Assembly (NCBI RefSeq): GCF_027580225.2
Contig: NC_073342.2
Coordinates: forward strand, 14,397,501-14,461,500
Reading direction: 5' to 3'
Origin: Misgurnus anguillicaudatus
Taxonomy: Eukaryota > Chordata > Actinopteri > Cypriniformes > Cobitidae
Length of the DNA: 64,000 bases
Part shown: positions 37,460 to 49,457 of the stretch, piece by piece
Numbering within the stretch: position 1 is the stretch's first letter
Layout of the letters: the number at the start of each line of letters is the position of its first letter
Notes under the pieces: generated by a model
Databases searched by the model: none
Seen by the model: only the letters and a program-made list of their open reading frames with translations
What the model was told of the DNA's origin: nothing
Program-made: the position numbers and the translations under genes

Positions 37460-40400
37460 ATGGCGAAGGGTTTCTTCATCAGCAAAACCATTGGGATAGT
37501 GGGAATTGTGATAGGTGCTGGAGCCGTTGCCACGATCATCGCCCTATCTGTGGTATACTCCCAAGAGAAGGCTAAGAACAACGATGTAAAACCCACAGAT
37601 GAAGTGACCACCACAAAACCCCCAACAGGTCCAGCTCCGACGACCCCGCAATCCAACGAACCTTGGGACCAGTGGCGGCTTCCTAAAACGCTGATTCCAG
37701 AATCGTACAAGGTCGACCTGTGGCCAAGACTGAAGGAGGACCCTACAACCGGCTTGTACATCTTTACTGGAACCTCAAGCGTCATCTTCAAATGTGTGGA
37801 GGAGACAGACCTCATTCTCATTCATTCCAATAAGTTAAACATGACCAAAGATGCCACCTTGACTTCAATCGGCGGCAAACCAGTTCCTCCTATTAAATCC
37901 ACCTGGATGCAGACGAAAACGCAGTATATGGTGATTCACCTGGAAGATAAATTAACCGCCGGGGAAAGCTATGAGCTCCATACAGAATTCGTAGGGGAGC
38001 TTGCGGACGACTTGGGTGGCTTCTACCGAAGTGTATATATTGATTCTAATGGAGTAGAAAAGTAAGATTTTGATGTATATTGTACTTCCAAATGTTTTTA
38101 AAATAAAGATGCTATATGAGGTTCTTTGCACGGATGCCATAAAAAAAGTTTTTCAGTCAAAGGTTCTTAATTTTTTAAAAATAGTTTTAAAAAGTTTTCC
38201 ACTACAAATAACACAAAAGTTTTTTGGATGTTAAAGGTTCTTTATGGAACCATAAAACCAAAATGGCCTTTTTATGGCATTATGTAGCACCATTATTTTT
38301 AGGAGTGTACATCTTAAATCTATTTTCCACTTATGTGATGCATTTTGGGTATTTTGTCAGTTCCTACTTTTCTGGAAGACTTTCATATTTTAAAATTCCT
38401 TGTTGGTTTTCAGAATAGTGGCTACGACGCAGATGCAAGCGACGGATGCCAGGAAAGCTTTTCCATGCTTTGATGAACCGGCAATGAAAGCTGTTTTCAA
38501 CATCACTGTTTTTCATGATCGTGGAACCACAGCCCTCTCCAACGGCATGGACAAAGGTACATTAAATATATTTAACCATTTCTGAGGAATTCAAATATTC
38601 ATCTGATAGTATTATAATAAACAATTTTCATTAGTCAGTAAATCTTGATTACTTTATTTTAGAGACAACTGAGGTTACGGTGGACGGCGTTGAGCTAATC
38701 AAAACAGTGTTTGAACCCACCGAAAAAATGTCGACGTATTTGTTGGCATTTATTGTCAGTGAATTCCAAAAAATTGATCAACAAAATGGAAATGTTCTGG
38801 TAAGTATCTCTACATAAACAATCCATACATTTACCAATAAAACCAATTGCTCAAAGCTGACACTGGATTTTGTTTTACCACACAGATTCGAATTTATGCC
38901 CGTCCAGAAGCCATAAACTCAGGGCAAGGAGTGTATGCACTTTCTGTGACTGGAAAGATTTTTAAATTCTTCGAAAACTATTATAATTCACCCTATCCGT
39001 TGCCCAAATCAGATCAGAGACTGACCTGTTGACTATAGAGCTGAATAAAATTGTATGACCTTGCCAATTTGAAACTTTTTAAACAAAAAATTCAGATCGA
39101 AAACTATTTTACAATTATTAACTGTAATTTCTTCCACTGTTAATCAGATCAGATCGCCCTGCCTGACTTCAATGCCGGTGCAATGGAAAACTGGGGTTTA
39201 ATCACATACAGAGAAACGGCACTGTTGTATGATGACGAAATATCCTCAAATGGAAACAAAGAGAGGGTCGCCACTATTATTGCCCATGAACTTGCTCACC
39301 AGGTATAATCGTGTGTCTCTTACGATCAGTGTTGGGGAAAGCTACTTTTAAAAGTAATGGATTACAATATTAAGTTACTCCTCCAAAAAGTAACTAATTG
39401 TGTTACTTAGTTACTTTTCATGGAAAGTAATGCTTACGTTGCTTTTAAGTTACTTACTTGGCTGAACCTTGATCTCTTTCAGCCCTTGCAGGTGTTTTTT
39501 AAGAAGTTCTGCATTCAGAAATACCATATTTCCATCACAAAAATGTCAAGCTACGTTTAGTTTAATTCAGTACATTATTTTTTTTAAATCAAATTAATTA
39601 AACTGAAAAGTAACTTGCATTACTTTTTTTAAAAAGTAACTTAAATATTAATGTGTACATTTAAAAAGTAATGCTTTACTTTACTCGTTACTTTAGAAAA
39701 GTAATATTATTACGTAATGTACGTTACTTGTAATGCTTTACCCCCAACACTGCTTACTAGTTTAAAACTCTAAGTCGCAGTGGTCTGAAGTTGTAACACT
39801 TCTCTATGCTCTCTCTCTCTCTCTCTCTCTGTTTATTATTAGTGGTTTGGAAATCTTGTGACTCTAAAGTGGTGGAATGACCTTTGGCTCAATGAAGGTT
39901 TTGCATCCTACGTCGAATATCTTGGGGCTGATGAAGCTGAGCCAACGTGGAATATTGTGAGTGTTATGGCCAAAAATGCTAAATAATTTATTTACCCTTT
40001 TGCAGATCATCACAAAGCCATTAACATGTTTGTCATGATTGTCTATCCCGCAGAAAGATCTGATAGTTCTCAATGATGTGCACCGAGTTTTTGCCATAGA
40101 CGCATTGGCCTCATCTCACCCCTTGTCCTCCAAAGAAGAAGATGTCCAGAGACCTGAACAAATTAGTGAAGTCTTTGATACAATCTCCTACAGTAAGGTA
40201 CACTGACAGAACTGTTTGTTTATGATGATGGTAATGTCTTTATTTGTCTATTTACTAAGATCTGTGATTATAAACTAGCTTGAAACATAGGGTAATATCA
40301 TCCTCTCCTCTAGGGGGCATCGGTTCTTAGAATGCTGTCAGATTTCCTCACTGAGGCAGTGTTTACTGAAGGAGTCAAAGTAAGTTTTACACTACAAATA

Positions 40401-43400
40401 GTAAAGTTAAAATTGTAAATGCTTTCAAATTCAAGGGTGAAGAGTCTCATTGTATATTTATGTGTATTGTGTTTCTTTAGACTTATCTGGACCAATTCAA
40501 ATTCAGCAACACAGTGTACACTGACCTTTGGGACCATCTTCAACAGGTAACATTTAACTATTAAAGATAGTATTGCAGATGCTATTTCTATTTTTGAGCA
40601 TATAATCATAAGCACACATCAAGGCTTTTAAGGTCACTTTAAATTTCAGTAAACTTTTCATTGGCAGTGTACTTTAAACAAGTTAGCTTTCTACTGTTAT
40701 TTAACACACTATTCAATTTTGTCTGTTCAAATGTGACACACATTCACTCATGCTAAACATATTATAGGCTGTGGATAAAACCGACACCAATCTCCCCAAA
40801 ACTGTGCATGAGATTATGGACCGTTGGGTTCTTCAGATGGGCTTCCCGGTGGTCACTATCAACACTGCAACTGGACAAATCACACAAAAGCATTTTCTAC
40901 TGGACCCCGACTCTGTTGTGGAAAGACCATCAGAATTCAAGTACGCCAAAATGAGAAATATGATTATATGCACACTGTTAGGTAAAGGGTTTATATGGGG
41001 TGGTACCCTTTTAAAAAGGACCTAATGTACCATTAGGTATTTGGTACCAATATATACCAATAATTTTTAAAAGGGCACCACCCTGGTGACAGCTGGGGTA
41101 CATATTTTTACATTTTTTTCTGCCTTTGCAATGCATATATAATTATTGTTAAATTAATTGTTTTTCAATTATGAGTGGTTTGTACCAATTAAATGGATGA
41201 AGAAAGATGTAGCACAAGAGCCATACTGGCTTTTAGAGAAAACTGGTCAGTTCTGAAAGATTTCAACTAAGTTCATTTGCCATAGTGTTGCACATTATTC
41301 CTGTTTCATTGTGAACAAATGTGTTACATTTCTTTAACCTAATTTTTTGTTATTTAGCTACAAATGATAAAATGAAGACAAATACAGATGAGTGGATTCT
41401 GGCCAATATCAATGTGGTAGGATACTACAGGGTTAACTATGACAATGAAAACTGGAACCGTCTACTTAACGCTCTCCAGACATCCAAAGCGGTATGAAGA
41501 ATACTTTAATATTTAATGGACAGTATAATAAACATACGAATCAATATACTATAGTTGAATTATGTATTAATACAAGCTTTATATTTGTTTTCGATCAGAG
41601 CATTCCTGTTATAAACCGGGCACAGATAATTGACGATGCATTCAACCTGGCTAAGTAAGATTTATAAACCGCTTCTTACATATCATATAAAATTCATTGG
41701 TCTTTGCGAATGCTCAAATTCATCTCTATCTTCAACAGAGCAGGAATCATTGACACAACATTGGCTCTAGACACCACAAAATATCTTTTAACCGAAAAGG
41801 AGTACATGCCTTGGGAAGCAGCTTTGGATAACCTGGACTACTTTTATCTAATGTTCGATCGCACCGAGGTTTACGGCCACATGCAGGTAAACTTGGATAA
41901 CTATGGATATTTCGCAACATCAAAAAATGGGAATTAAAACGGTGGCTAACATTGCATATGTCATACCGCTAGGCATACGTTGGTAAACAGGTTAAACCTT
42001 TGTTTGACCATTTCACGGAACTTACAAACTGGACAGATGTCGCCGAAGGACATACAGACCAGTAAGACAGATGAGTCTTTAATTTTTTAATATGTGGTTT
42101 GTTTTTACAACAGTTTCTTTCATATCAAATGCATTTCTGTGTCTACAGATATAATCAGGTGAATGCACTCCGAGTTGCCTGCAGCACTGGGTTAAAAAAT
42201 TGTACAGATTTAGTCCAAGCATTGTTCAAAGAGTGGATGAATAATCCAAATGTCAACCCGTGAGTAGTTTAGTTAAATCATATTAAAACACTCCACTTTT
42301 TTGAAAATATGCTCATTTTCTAGCTCCCGTTGAGTTAAACATTTGATTTTTAGCGCTTTGGAATCTATTTAGCTGATTTCCGGGTTTGATTGTACCATTT
42401 TAGCATATTTTAGCATAATTCATTGAATCTGATTAGACCATTAGCATCGAGCTAAAAAATATCCAAAGAGTTTTATTTTTTTTAATGGTAAAAATCGAAT
42501 GTGTAACTCTAATGCTGCGTTTACACCAGACGTCAAGCACGAGTGATTTCAATGTTAAGTCAATGTGGGGACGCGTCGGCGCGCGTCTGGAGGTCTCGCG
42601 GCGCGGCACGGTAGACACAGTTCCGCCTCATTCGCACGTCTAGTACTGGCGAATGATGCGAATTGAGCGCCTGGCGCAGTACGCTTTTGTGCATTTTGAG
42701 TTTGACGCGAATTTGCGGCTGACGCCCGAGTTGAAACTTTGGCGGATTTTCGCGCTGCGTTAATCAATCAGGAGCCTGCTTGCTTGCTGCATCAGCCATC
42801 TTGCAAACAGACAACCCCAAATCACTTCCCCCTCCTACAAGAAGCGGATTATGCCTCTGATGTGCGGAAAAAGCAAGCATTGGACGTGCGTCAGAGGCAA
42901 AATCCGCTTCTTGTGGGAGGGGCAAGTGCTATTCGTGCGCGAATAAGGTGGAATTTCGTCTACTGTGCCGCGCCAAACACCTCATCTGCGCCGCGAGACC
43001 TCCAGACGCGCGTCGACATCTTCACATTGACTTTACATTGAAACTCTAGACGCGCGAATGCATTCAAACTGTTCAAGCGGCAAACTAGGCGCGGTAGACG
43101 CGATTTTGATGCCTCAAACGCGGTTGGTGTAAACGCAGCATAAGGGAGCAAGAAAATTAGCATTTTTTTTCTAAAAAGTGGAGTTTAATTTGTAATCATT
43201 TTTAATAATGTTGCTGTAATTTTCTGCATCAGTATTAAAGCCAACTTGAGGTCGACAGTTTACTGCAGCGCCATCGCTGCAGGTGGCGCTGCTGAGTGGG
43301 ACTTTGCCTGGGAAAGGTTTAAAAGTGCCACTATTGCATCAGAGGCCGACAAACTGCGGGGCGCGATGGCATGCGCCACCCAACCCTGGTTACTGAACAG

Positions 43401-45580
43401 GTGAGGTCACTCAAAGCTAAAGACGGCAAGATCATAGTTTTCTTGAGTTTTCATAATTTTCTTTGATTGTGTTGTAGGTATCTGGAATACACTTTAGACG
43501 CCGACAAAATTCGAAAGCAAGACGCCACTTCTACCATCATCAACATCGCAAGCAATGTGGTCGGCCAGCCTTTGGCATGGGATTTCGTCAGGGCCAACTG
43601 GGAATACATTTTCAATCAGTGAGTGTAGGGGTAATGCTATTATTTGCTTGAATATTTCGATAGCTGTGTTTTGTAATGTACTCTTTCTACGGCATTTTTA
43701 GATATGGAGGTGGATCTTTCTCTTTCGCCAATCTGGTCAATGGTGTCACAAAGAGGTTCTCAACAGAATATGAACTGAAACAGGTAAGTAATCTTTTCCA
43801 GGACTGCATTTGGCGGTTTAAACTCTAGTAAACTGTTTATATACCATGAGTTACCTTTTAAGACAGATCCGTGTTCAATTTGTAACACTTTGAGAAACTC
43901 AACTAATTCTAATCAACACGATCGCACAAAGTTCCGTGGTATAGTCACAGAAAATTTTGCTCATTTATCCGTGTCATTGTCACGGATCTCCAAATTTTTC
44001 CGTGTCCGTACCATGGGCTTTCTTTTCCATGTCGGTTTCACATATTGGTTACATAATTGTTTTTCCCATTTTTAAACCATTTTCGTGTGGGTTTGGGGTT
44101 AGAAGTCACTTTAACTATTGGTTTATACTATTTTTTCTGGATTTTTAAACAATTGTCGCCTGATGTTAGGGTTAGATTTGGGTTTGGGTTTGGATGTCAT
44201 TTTATGTTACAGAAAGTCGTTCTAACCCCAAACCCACACGAAAATGGTAAGAATATAGGAAAAAACATTATACTATGATATATACGATACTAATGTTGAT
44301 AGTTATAATAGTAATTTATTTTTGTTTACTTGCTTGAAATCTTGAAATTTGTTTACTGAACTTGTCAAGCCTGATCTCACTGGAATTTGTACATATTTTG
44401 CACGTTTGCTAGTTCTTATAAATTCGTATGAAGTGAAATTAAACAATTAAAAAACCCCACCCCAACCTCAACTTCACAAGCGAAATCAAATCGTAAGAAA
44501 ACATATGAATGTGGTCGTACGAATTAGACACCTTGTAAAATACATACCAATTGCCATGAGATTATGTTGGTTTGAAGCAATGCATTCTGGGGTATATACA
44601 ATGTTTAGTTTGGCTAAAAACAAATCCTTTGAATAATTAAATGCTTTTTTAAACAGCATTTGTACCACAAGCCCACTTTCAATGCCTTGGCACCAAGGTG
44701 TTTTCACCTGCGGCTGGCATAAGTTTTTAATTGTTTCCAATGAAAGCGTCGCATATTACAAAAATGCCAGCAGCTTCCGTTTTTTTTGTGTTTTAAAGCA
44801 CCCAGAATTAAAATATGTTCAATTTTGGGTGAAATGCTCAGCTCATCAATGGGCTTGTTCGACTTCGTGTGGCATCGCAGGAACCGACAGGTTGATAACA
44901 TCAAAATATCGCGAAATCATACAGAGGAGTCTGCTGTCGAATAGTTCTCGCGGTACTGTGATGTTATCCAGATGTCGGTTCTTGCGGCGCCACATGAAGT
45001 CGAACAAGCCTAATGTCACTTTTCACTCAGCCGTCCAATCACAGTGGAGGAGGGGCGGGACAAATACCACAACAACCAACCGGCGCATCGTACAATGACT
45101 AATAAACAAAACAGAATTATTATAGCCAACAAAGCACTTAGCAGAAGAAATGCTGGAAAACGCCCACTCTTGGCGTCCGCCTGGGGTTTTCAGTCGCTTG
45201 TACACGAATGTTTACGAAGTATTCTCTAATAGTTTACTTATAATTTACAAATATTAAATAATTGAACTGAAGATAAAAGTTATATAAATTTGAGTAAATT
45301 GTGACATTTTTCATATTTTGGTACCCTTCATAGTGAACCCACTAAGTTTTGAAACACAGCGAATGATTTACAACCATTGTAAAATTCTCATATACGATTC
45401 TTAATCCACTTGTCTGTTTTAACAACACAGCTGCAGCAGTTCAAAGATGATAATGCTGACATTGGTTTTGGATCGGGCACCCTTGCCATTGAGCAGTCTA
45501 TCGAGAGGACTGCAGCCAACATCAAATGGGTCAAACAGAACAAGGATGCAGTGCTTGATTGGTTCAAGAAAGCGATTTAA
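37460..45580 (+). CDS. anpep: Aminopeptidase N, tandem copy 1 (two aberrant splice sites)
   Basis: Zinc M1-family ectopeptidase that removes N-terminal residues from peptides at the cell surface. Twenty coding exons: 37460-38061, 38414-38556, 38663-38799, 38886-39012, 39148-39302, 39843-39956, 40054-40197, 40314-40379, 40481-40546, 40768-40940, 41169-41245, 41358-41491, 41599-41654, 41739-41886, 41973-42061, 42149-42259, 43233-43400, 43478-43618, 43702-43783 and 45431-45580. Family-based junctions give 960 aa (human 967). The start MAKGFFISK has a strong context (AGCATGG) and matches the human N-terminus. An upstream ATG at 37415 is weak. The protein has a transmembrane anchor at about residues 9-33, a Thr/Pro-rich stalk, GAMEN at 347-351, HELAHQ at 383-388, a third zinc ligand Glu406 and Tyr472. 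The intron after 39012 lacks a GT donor, and the intron before 41169 ends AA instead of AG. The copy may therefore be mis-spliced or decaying. Confidence 0.92.
39327..39752. mobile_element. hAT-like MITE CAGTGTTGGGG in anpep copy 1 intron 5
   Basis: Ends CAGTGTTGGGGAAAG and ACCCCCAACACTG are inverted repeats, with an AGTTACTTTT-rich interior. Flanking octamers CTTACGAT and CTTACTAG share only five bases. Relatives are at 46256-47236 and 63414-63901. Confidence 0.75.
42288..43187. mobile_element. MITE AAAGGGACACTCCAC family in anpep copy 1 intron 16
   Basis: It begins ACACTCCACTTTTTTGAAAA and ends CTAAAAAGTGGAGT, with body sequence shared with 3896. It is interrupted by the Harbinger-like element at 42513-43140. 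The equivalent intron of copy 2 carries a member of the same family in the same orientation. Confidence 0.75.
42513..43140. mobile_element. Harbinger-like foldback element nested in intron 16
   Basis: Inverted ends TGCTGCGTTTACACCA and TGGTGTAAACGCAGCA are flanked by TAA on both sides (42510-42512, 43141-43143). The GC-rich interior has long inverted arms (GTCTGGAGGTCTCGCGGCGC against its complement near 43000), so the open frames here on both strands mirror each other. Confidence 0.85.
43784..45430. other. Intron 19 of anpep copy 1 with a foldback repeat
   Basis: The longest intron of copy 1. A palindromic repeat lies at about 44690-45200, with arms through GGCTTGTTCGACTTC and GAACCGACA that recur inverted near 44975-45010. 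Earlier, around 43930-44240, are AACCCAAACCCA/GGGTTTGGG-type simple words. No exon recognised. Confidence 0.5.
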
Positions 45581-45782
45581 AGTGAATGATGCACTGACTG
45601 TAGTTTGTTAGTAGAATCTGAGGAGGAGAGAAACTCTGGTGTGGTGGGGTCTAGATGGTTCGAGCATTAAAAGAAATGGTTATTTATTGTTCATGATGTT
45701 CTAGATGTATATGCAGTATCAATGTAATATTATGAAGAAGTTTCACATGATTATTTTTGTAAAAAGTGATTTTTATAATGAA

Positions 45783-45788
45783 AATAAA
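45783..45788 (+). terminator. Putative polyadenylation signal of anpep copy 1
   Basis: AATAAA about 200 bp after the stop codon. Further AATAAA words follow at about 45803 and 45859, so the exact 3' end is open. Confidence 0.4.
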
Positions 45789-46255
45789 AAGTTTATTCTT
45801 AAATAAAATGAAAAGGTTCCAGAACTTTTGCTATTTATAATATTTGGTGTTTTGTTCAATAAAACTAACAAAGGTTTTGAAATGAGTTTTCAATCTGTGT
45901 GTATGAATGAATAAAAGTAAAAAAATGTTCTAATAAAATGCAATTAAAACATTTGTTTATTTGTTACATTGATATCCCCAACAATTTAAACTTAACTCTG
46001 ATTAAGTAACAAATAACTTCGCAACTACATGTCAACTCTCAGACTGTGTAGGTCTCAGACGTATAGACTGTGTGCTATATTTCAAAACAGTAATTAAATT
46101 TGTTACAATGTTACATTTTTTTCTTGGTTCAGTTCACTTGCATGGCAAAGTTTTAAAATGGACCAAAATTTGTTAATAAAACTCACGTGAGCATCTCATT
46201 GCGTATATTCCAGGATTTCGCTCGTAGCTATCATCTGTCAGACAACAGCTGTAGG

Positions 46256-47236
46256 CAGTGTTGGGGTAACGCATTACAAGTAACATGCATTACGTAATAT
46301 TACTACTTTTCTGAAGTAACGAGTAAAGTAACCAGTCCCTCCAGAAAAACCTGATTATGCGATCGCATGATTCAATGCATAATCAGCCAAAGTCCGCATA
46401 GTATGCGGTGGCCGCATTTTTTAAAAATACGCAGCACTTTCGGCGCATAAATTGCAGATTTCCGCACACAAAATACATGGGGCTTGCATGATTTCATAAT
46501 CCCTGCATTTTCATAGCAAAAAGTTACATATATATTAGCAGAAAGCTGAAAAATTTTGCATTTACTTCACACAATCGCAGCCATATCCCTATTACCATGG
46601 GAACGTTATGAAGTGTCGTAATTATGCGACGTGAACATCAACGAAAAGCTGCAAAAGCTGCAAACAGTTTGCAAGTTCCCGCAAATTTTTCCAAGTTCCC
46701 GCAATTTCATTGCATAAAATTGCATAAATATCCTGCAAATTCCATCGCATTTTTTAAGAAAACGTGCCGCAAGATCAAGGATTTTTGCCCGCAATAATCA
46801 CACACAAAAAAAAGATTTTTCTAGAAGGACTGAGTAGGCCTAACGCATTACTTTATAAATGTACACATTAATAATTGAGTAAAAAAAAAAAAAAAGGTAA
46901 TGGGTGTTACTTTTCAGTTTAATAAAAAATAATGTACTAAATTAAACTGAACGTGTTAACGCAGAATTATGCACTCTATGCGTGCGCACAACAGTTTGAG
47001 TTAGAAACGGAGATGGCAGACCAGAGCTTAAAATTTTTGCGATGGAAATATGCAATTTCTGAATGCAGAACTTCTCAGTCATAAAAACACCTGCAAGGTC
47101 TGAAAGAGATCAAGTAACGCAAAAGTAACTTTAGAGTAAAATAAGTAATTACTTTTAATGAAAATTTGTTACTTTTTTTGGGAAATAAATTAATATTGTA
47201 ATGCACTACTTCTAAAAGTAACTTTCCCCAACATTG
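46256..47236. mobile_element. hAT-like element CAGTGTTGGGG with nested MITE
   Basis: Ends CAGTGTTGGGGTAACG and TTTCCCCAACATTG are flanked by GCTGTAGG (46248-46255) and GCTGTGGG (47237-47244), 7 of 8 bases identical. A second element is nested at about 46336-46830. It starts CAGTCCCTCCAGAAAAACC and ends TTTTTCTAGAAGGACTG, and belongs to the family also found at 49590-50090. Confidence 0.8.
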
Positions 47237-47679
47237 GCTGTGGGTTTATTGTGTGTGTGTGTTTTGTAGCTATCCTTATATTATTTAATCATTTTGATAC
47301 CTGCACTGTATCACTGAGTGATTAAAGTCAATTTTTTTTAGATGCTCCCTAAACACCTTGTAAATTTTTTTTATTTTTATGCGTTTTGTACAGTTGGTCT
47401 GAAATATGTTTGTCCAAACATACTTGCAAAACATGTTGCCACTTGTACACCATTACCCATCATATTCGGCCTGGTTTGTTGATCCGTGGGTTAGATTTCT
47501 TTCTTACCTCAAGCGAACCCCTTCAAAGTTTGTGTTAAATCGGGCTGAGCCCACCTTTTAAGGCGATGTCAGACCGATTGTTTTGGTGCTGATCCAAGCA
47601 GGATTGCCATCTTCACATATGCCTAAACAAACCGAACCGAAAGAGAAAACGCATTAGGTTCTGAAACAAACACTCACTT

Positions 47680-48066
47680 AGGCCCTATCCCAAATGGCAC
47701 CCCCCGGATTTGTGGACTTCCTCAGAGTCCAAACTTTGCTGACATCATGTAGTGCAGACCTTAAGAACCCTTGACGCAAGTCCACGAGGGTGCACCAGAG
47801 TCGTATTTTGGGACAGACTTGAGCGTCACGCCGGAAATAAGAAGAGAAGTTGGCTATCAGTGTGAACTCCTCCCATCTGATTGCTCTTTTGCAAGGACTC
47901 ATGGGTTGGTAAAGTGTATGAATCCTGCAGCAAGTTAACCCATCAAGGGTGCAAAGAGCGTAAAAATAACAGATGGGACACCCTACGGACTCGTAGACTA
48001 AGCGAGCATGTGCAATATAAGGCCACGAGACTGAAAGTCCACATCAAGTGCGCCATTTAGGACAGG
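47680..48066. mobile_element. MITE GGCCCTATCCCAAATGG between the anpep copies
   Basis: The left end GGCCCTATCCCAAATGGCAC pairs with the right end GTGCGCCATTTAGGACAGG. The arms continue with GTGGACTT and AAGTCCAC words. No coding content. Confidence 0.55.
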
Positions 48067-48536
48067 ACATTAGTTGACCATTAGGGGTAGGGAAGGGACT
48101 GGGGTTAAAATATGTAGTTGCAAACTATCTCATATTCAGTTAAAAGACTGTTGAGGCATAATCACAATAAAGTGTTAGTAGATATTAATCAGACAGTCTA
48201 CTAATAATCTGACTGATAGGTGGGAAGAAGTTGCAAAGTTACTTTTTCTTAGTAAAATGTCTAAAGTGGGCTTTTAAAATAAAGTAAGCAATGCAATTAC
48301 AGCATGCAGTAAAAACATTTTGCCCATAAATAATTCAACCTTTAAAAATCCACATTAATCTGAACGACCTTGCCGTGTTTGTTCTTCGCACAAAAACACA
48401 AACTTCCCACGATTCTCAGCAGCACATTCTGGTTAAGAGTAATGGCTGCGTAAACATGTCAGGAAAGATACATGCTATAATAATATATTATCTCAGGGCA
48501 CTTTATTACCAAATTCTTTCACTGGCTTGTCTACAT

Positions 48537-48589
48537 GTTAATAGATAAGCCATTATGACCTTTGGGAGGAGAGAAAGACTTAAATAAAA
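48537..48589 (+). promoter_or_regulatory. Proximal promoter block of anpep copy 2
   Basis: GTTAATAGAT (48537) is followed by TTTGGGAGGAG (48561) and AAATAAAA (48582), the last 64 bp before the start codon. Order and spacing match copy 1. Here the first word reads on into AGATAAG, a GATA-factor site that copy 1 lacks. Confidence 0.5.
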
Positions 48590-48645
48590 TACTCTTCACA
48601 ATTTGGTCCGATCTTTGCTGACCTGTTGTGAATGTTTTAGGCAAC

Positions 48646-49411
48646 ATGAAGAGAATCCGTTTCACCCCGATGTGCACTGGGTGCACTCTTCTCGGGGTTG
48701 CATCGATTGCCACCATAGTTGGGTTGTGGACAGTTCAGCTTCTTCCCTCTCCAAAACCTGCTGTTGAACCGTGGGACAGCTACCGTCTGCCAGACACACT
48801 GGTACCAGACTACTACAACATCACTTTATGGCCCAGACTCCAGCCGAACACAGATGGCCTCTTTGTCTTCACCGGAAATTCTAGCGTTGTCTTTAAATGC
48901 GTTGGAGAGACGGATCTCATCCTTATTCATACCAATAAACTAAACCTGTCCTCAGTGGATGGACATCTGGCTAAACTCTCTACACTCGGTACCACAGCGG
49001 TGCCCTCGATAAAGAAGACATGGCTGCAGAAGACGATGCAATATCTTGTCATACAATTGAACGGCAAACTGAACGCAGGAGAGTTTTATGTGCTTTACAC
49101 AGAGTTTGTGGGTGAACTTGCAGATGACCTGGCGGGCTTCTACAGGAGTGAGTATTATGAAAATGGAGACCTAAAGTAAGTCCTACTCTCATTTTTAAAA
49201 AGTCAACATATATCTGCAATAAAAGCAGTGAAAAGCTCAAAGTTTTAACTCTCAGGTGACATATGGGGAATAAAGCTATTAAGGCCACTTGGCAGGTCAT
49301 GTGTTTGTTTGATGAGAGACTCAATAGCTTCATGTCAGTGTACCTTCGTACCATGAAATAAAAGAGGAAGATTACTTACTGGCAGTGATTGTGCACACAA
49401 GGGATTACATG

Positions 49412-49457
<46 letters not shown>

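Noticed and set aside
37415..37462. Upstream in-frame ATG of anpep copy 1
   Set aside because: Its context is weak (C at -3). The ATG at 37460 has a strong context and begins the conserved MAKGF N-terminus.
42555..43163. Open frames of 67-100 codons around 42.5-43.2 kb
   Set aside because: They lie in the inverted arms of the Harbinger-like foldback element and mirror each other.
44486..45229. Cluster of overlapping open frames in anpep copy 1 intron 19
   Set aside because: They derive from a palindromic repeat (arms at about 44850 and 45000) and have no protein similarity that I recognise.
48628..48645. In-frame extension of anpep copy 2 to 48628
   Set aside because: The codon at 48628 is GTG. 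The first true ATG is at 48646.
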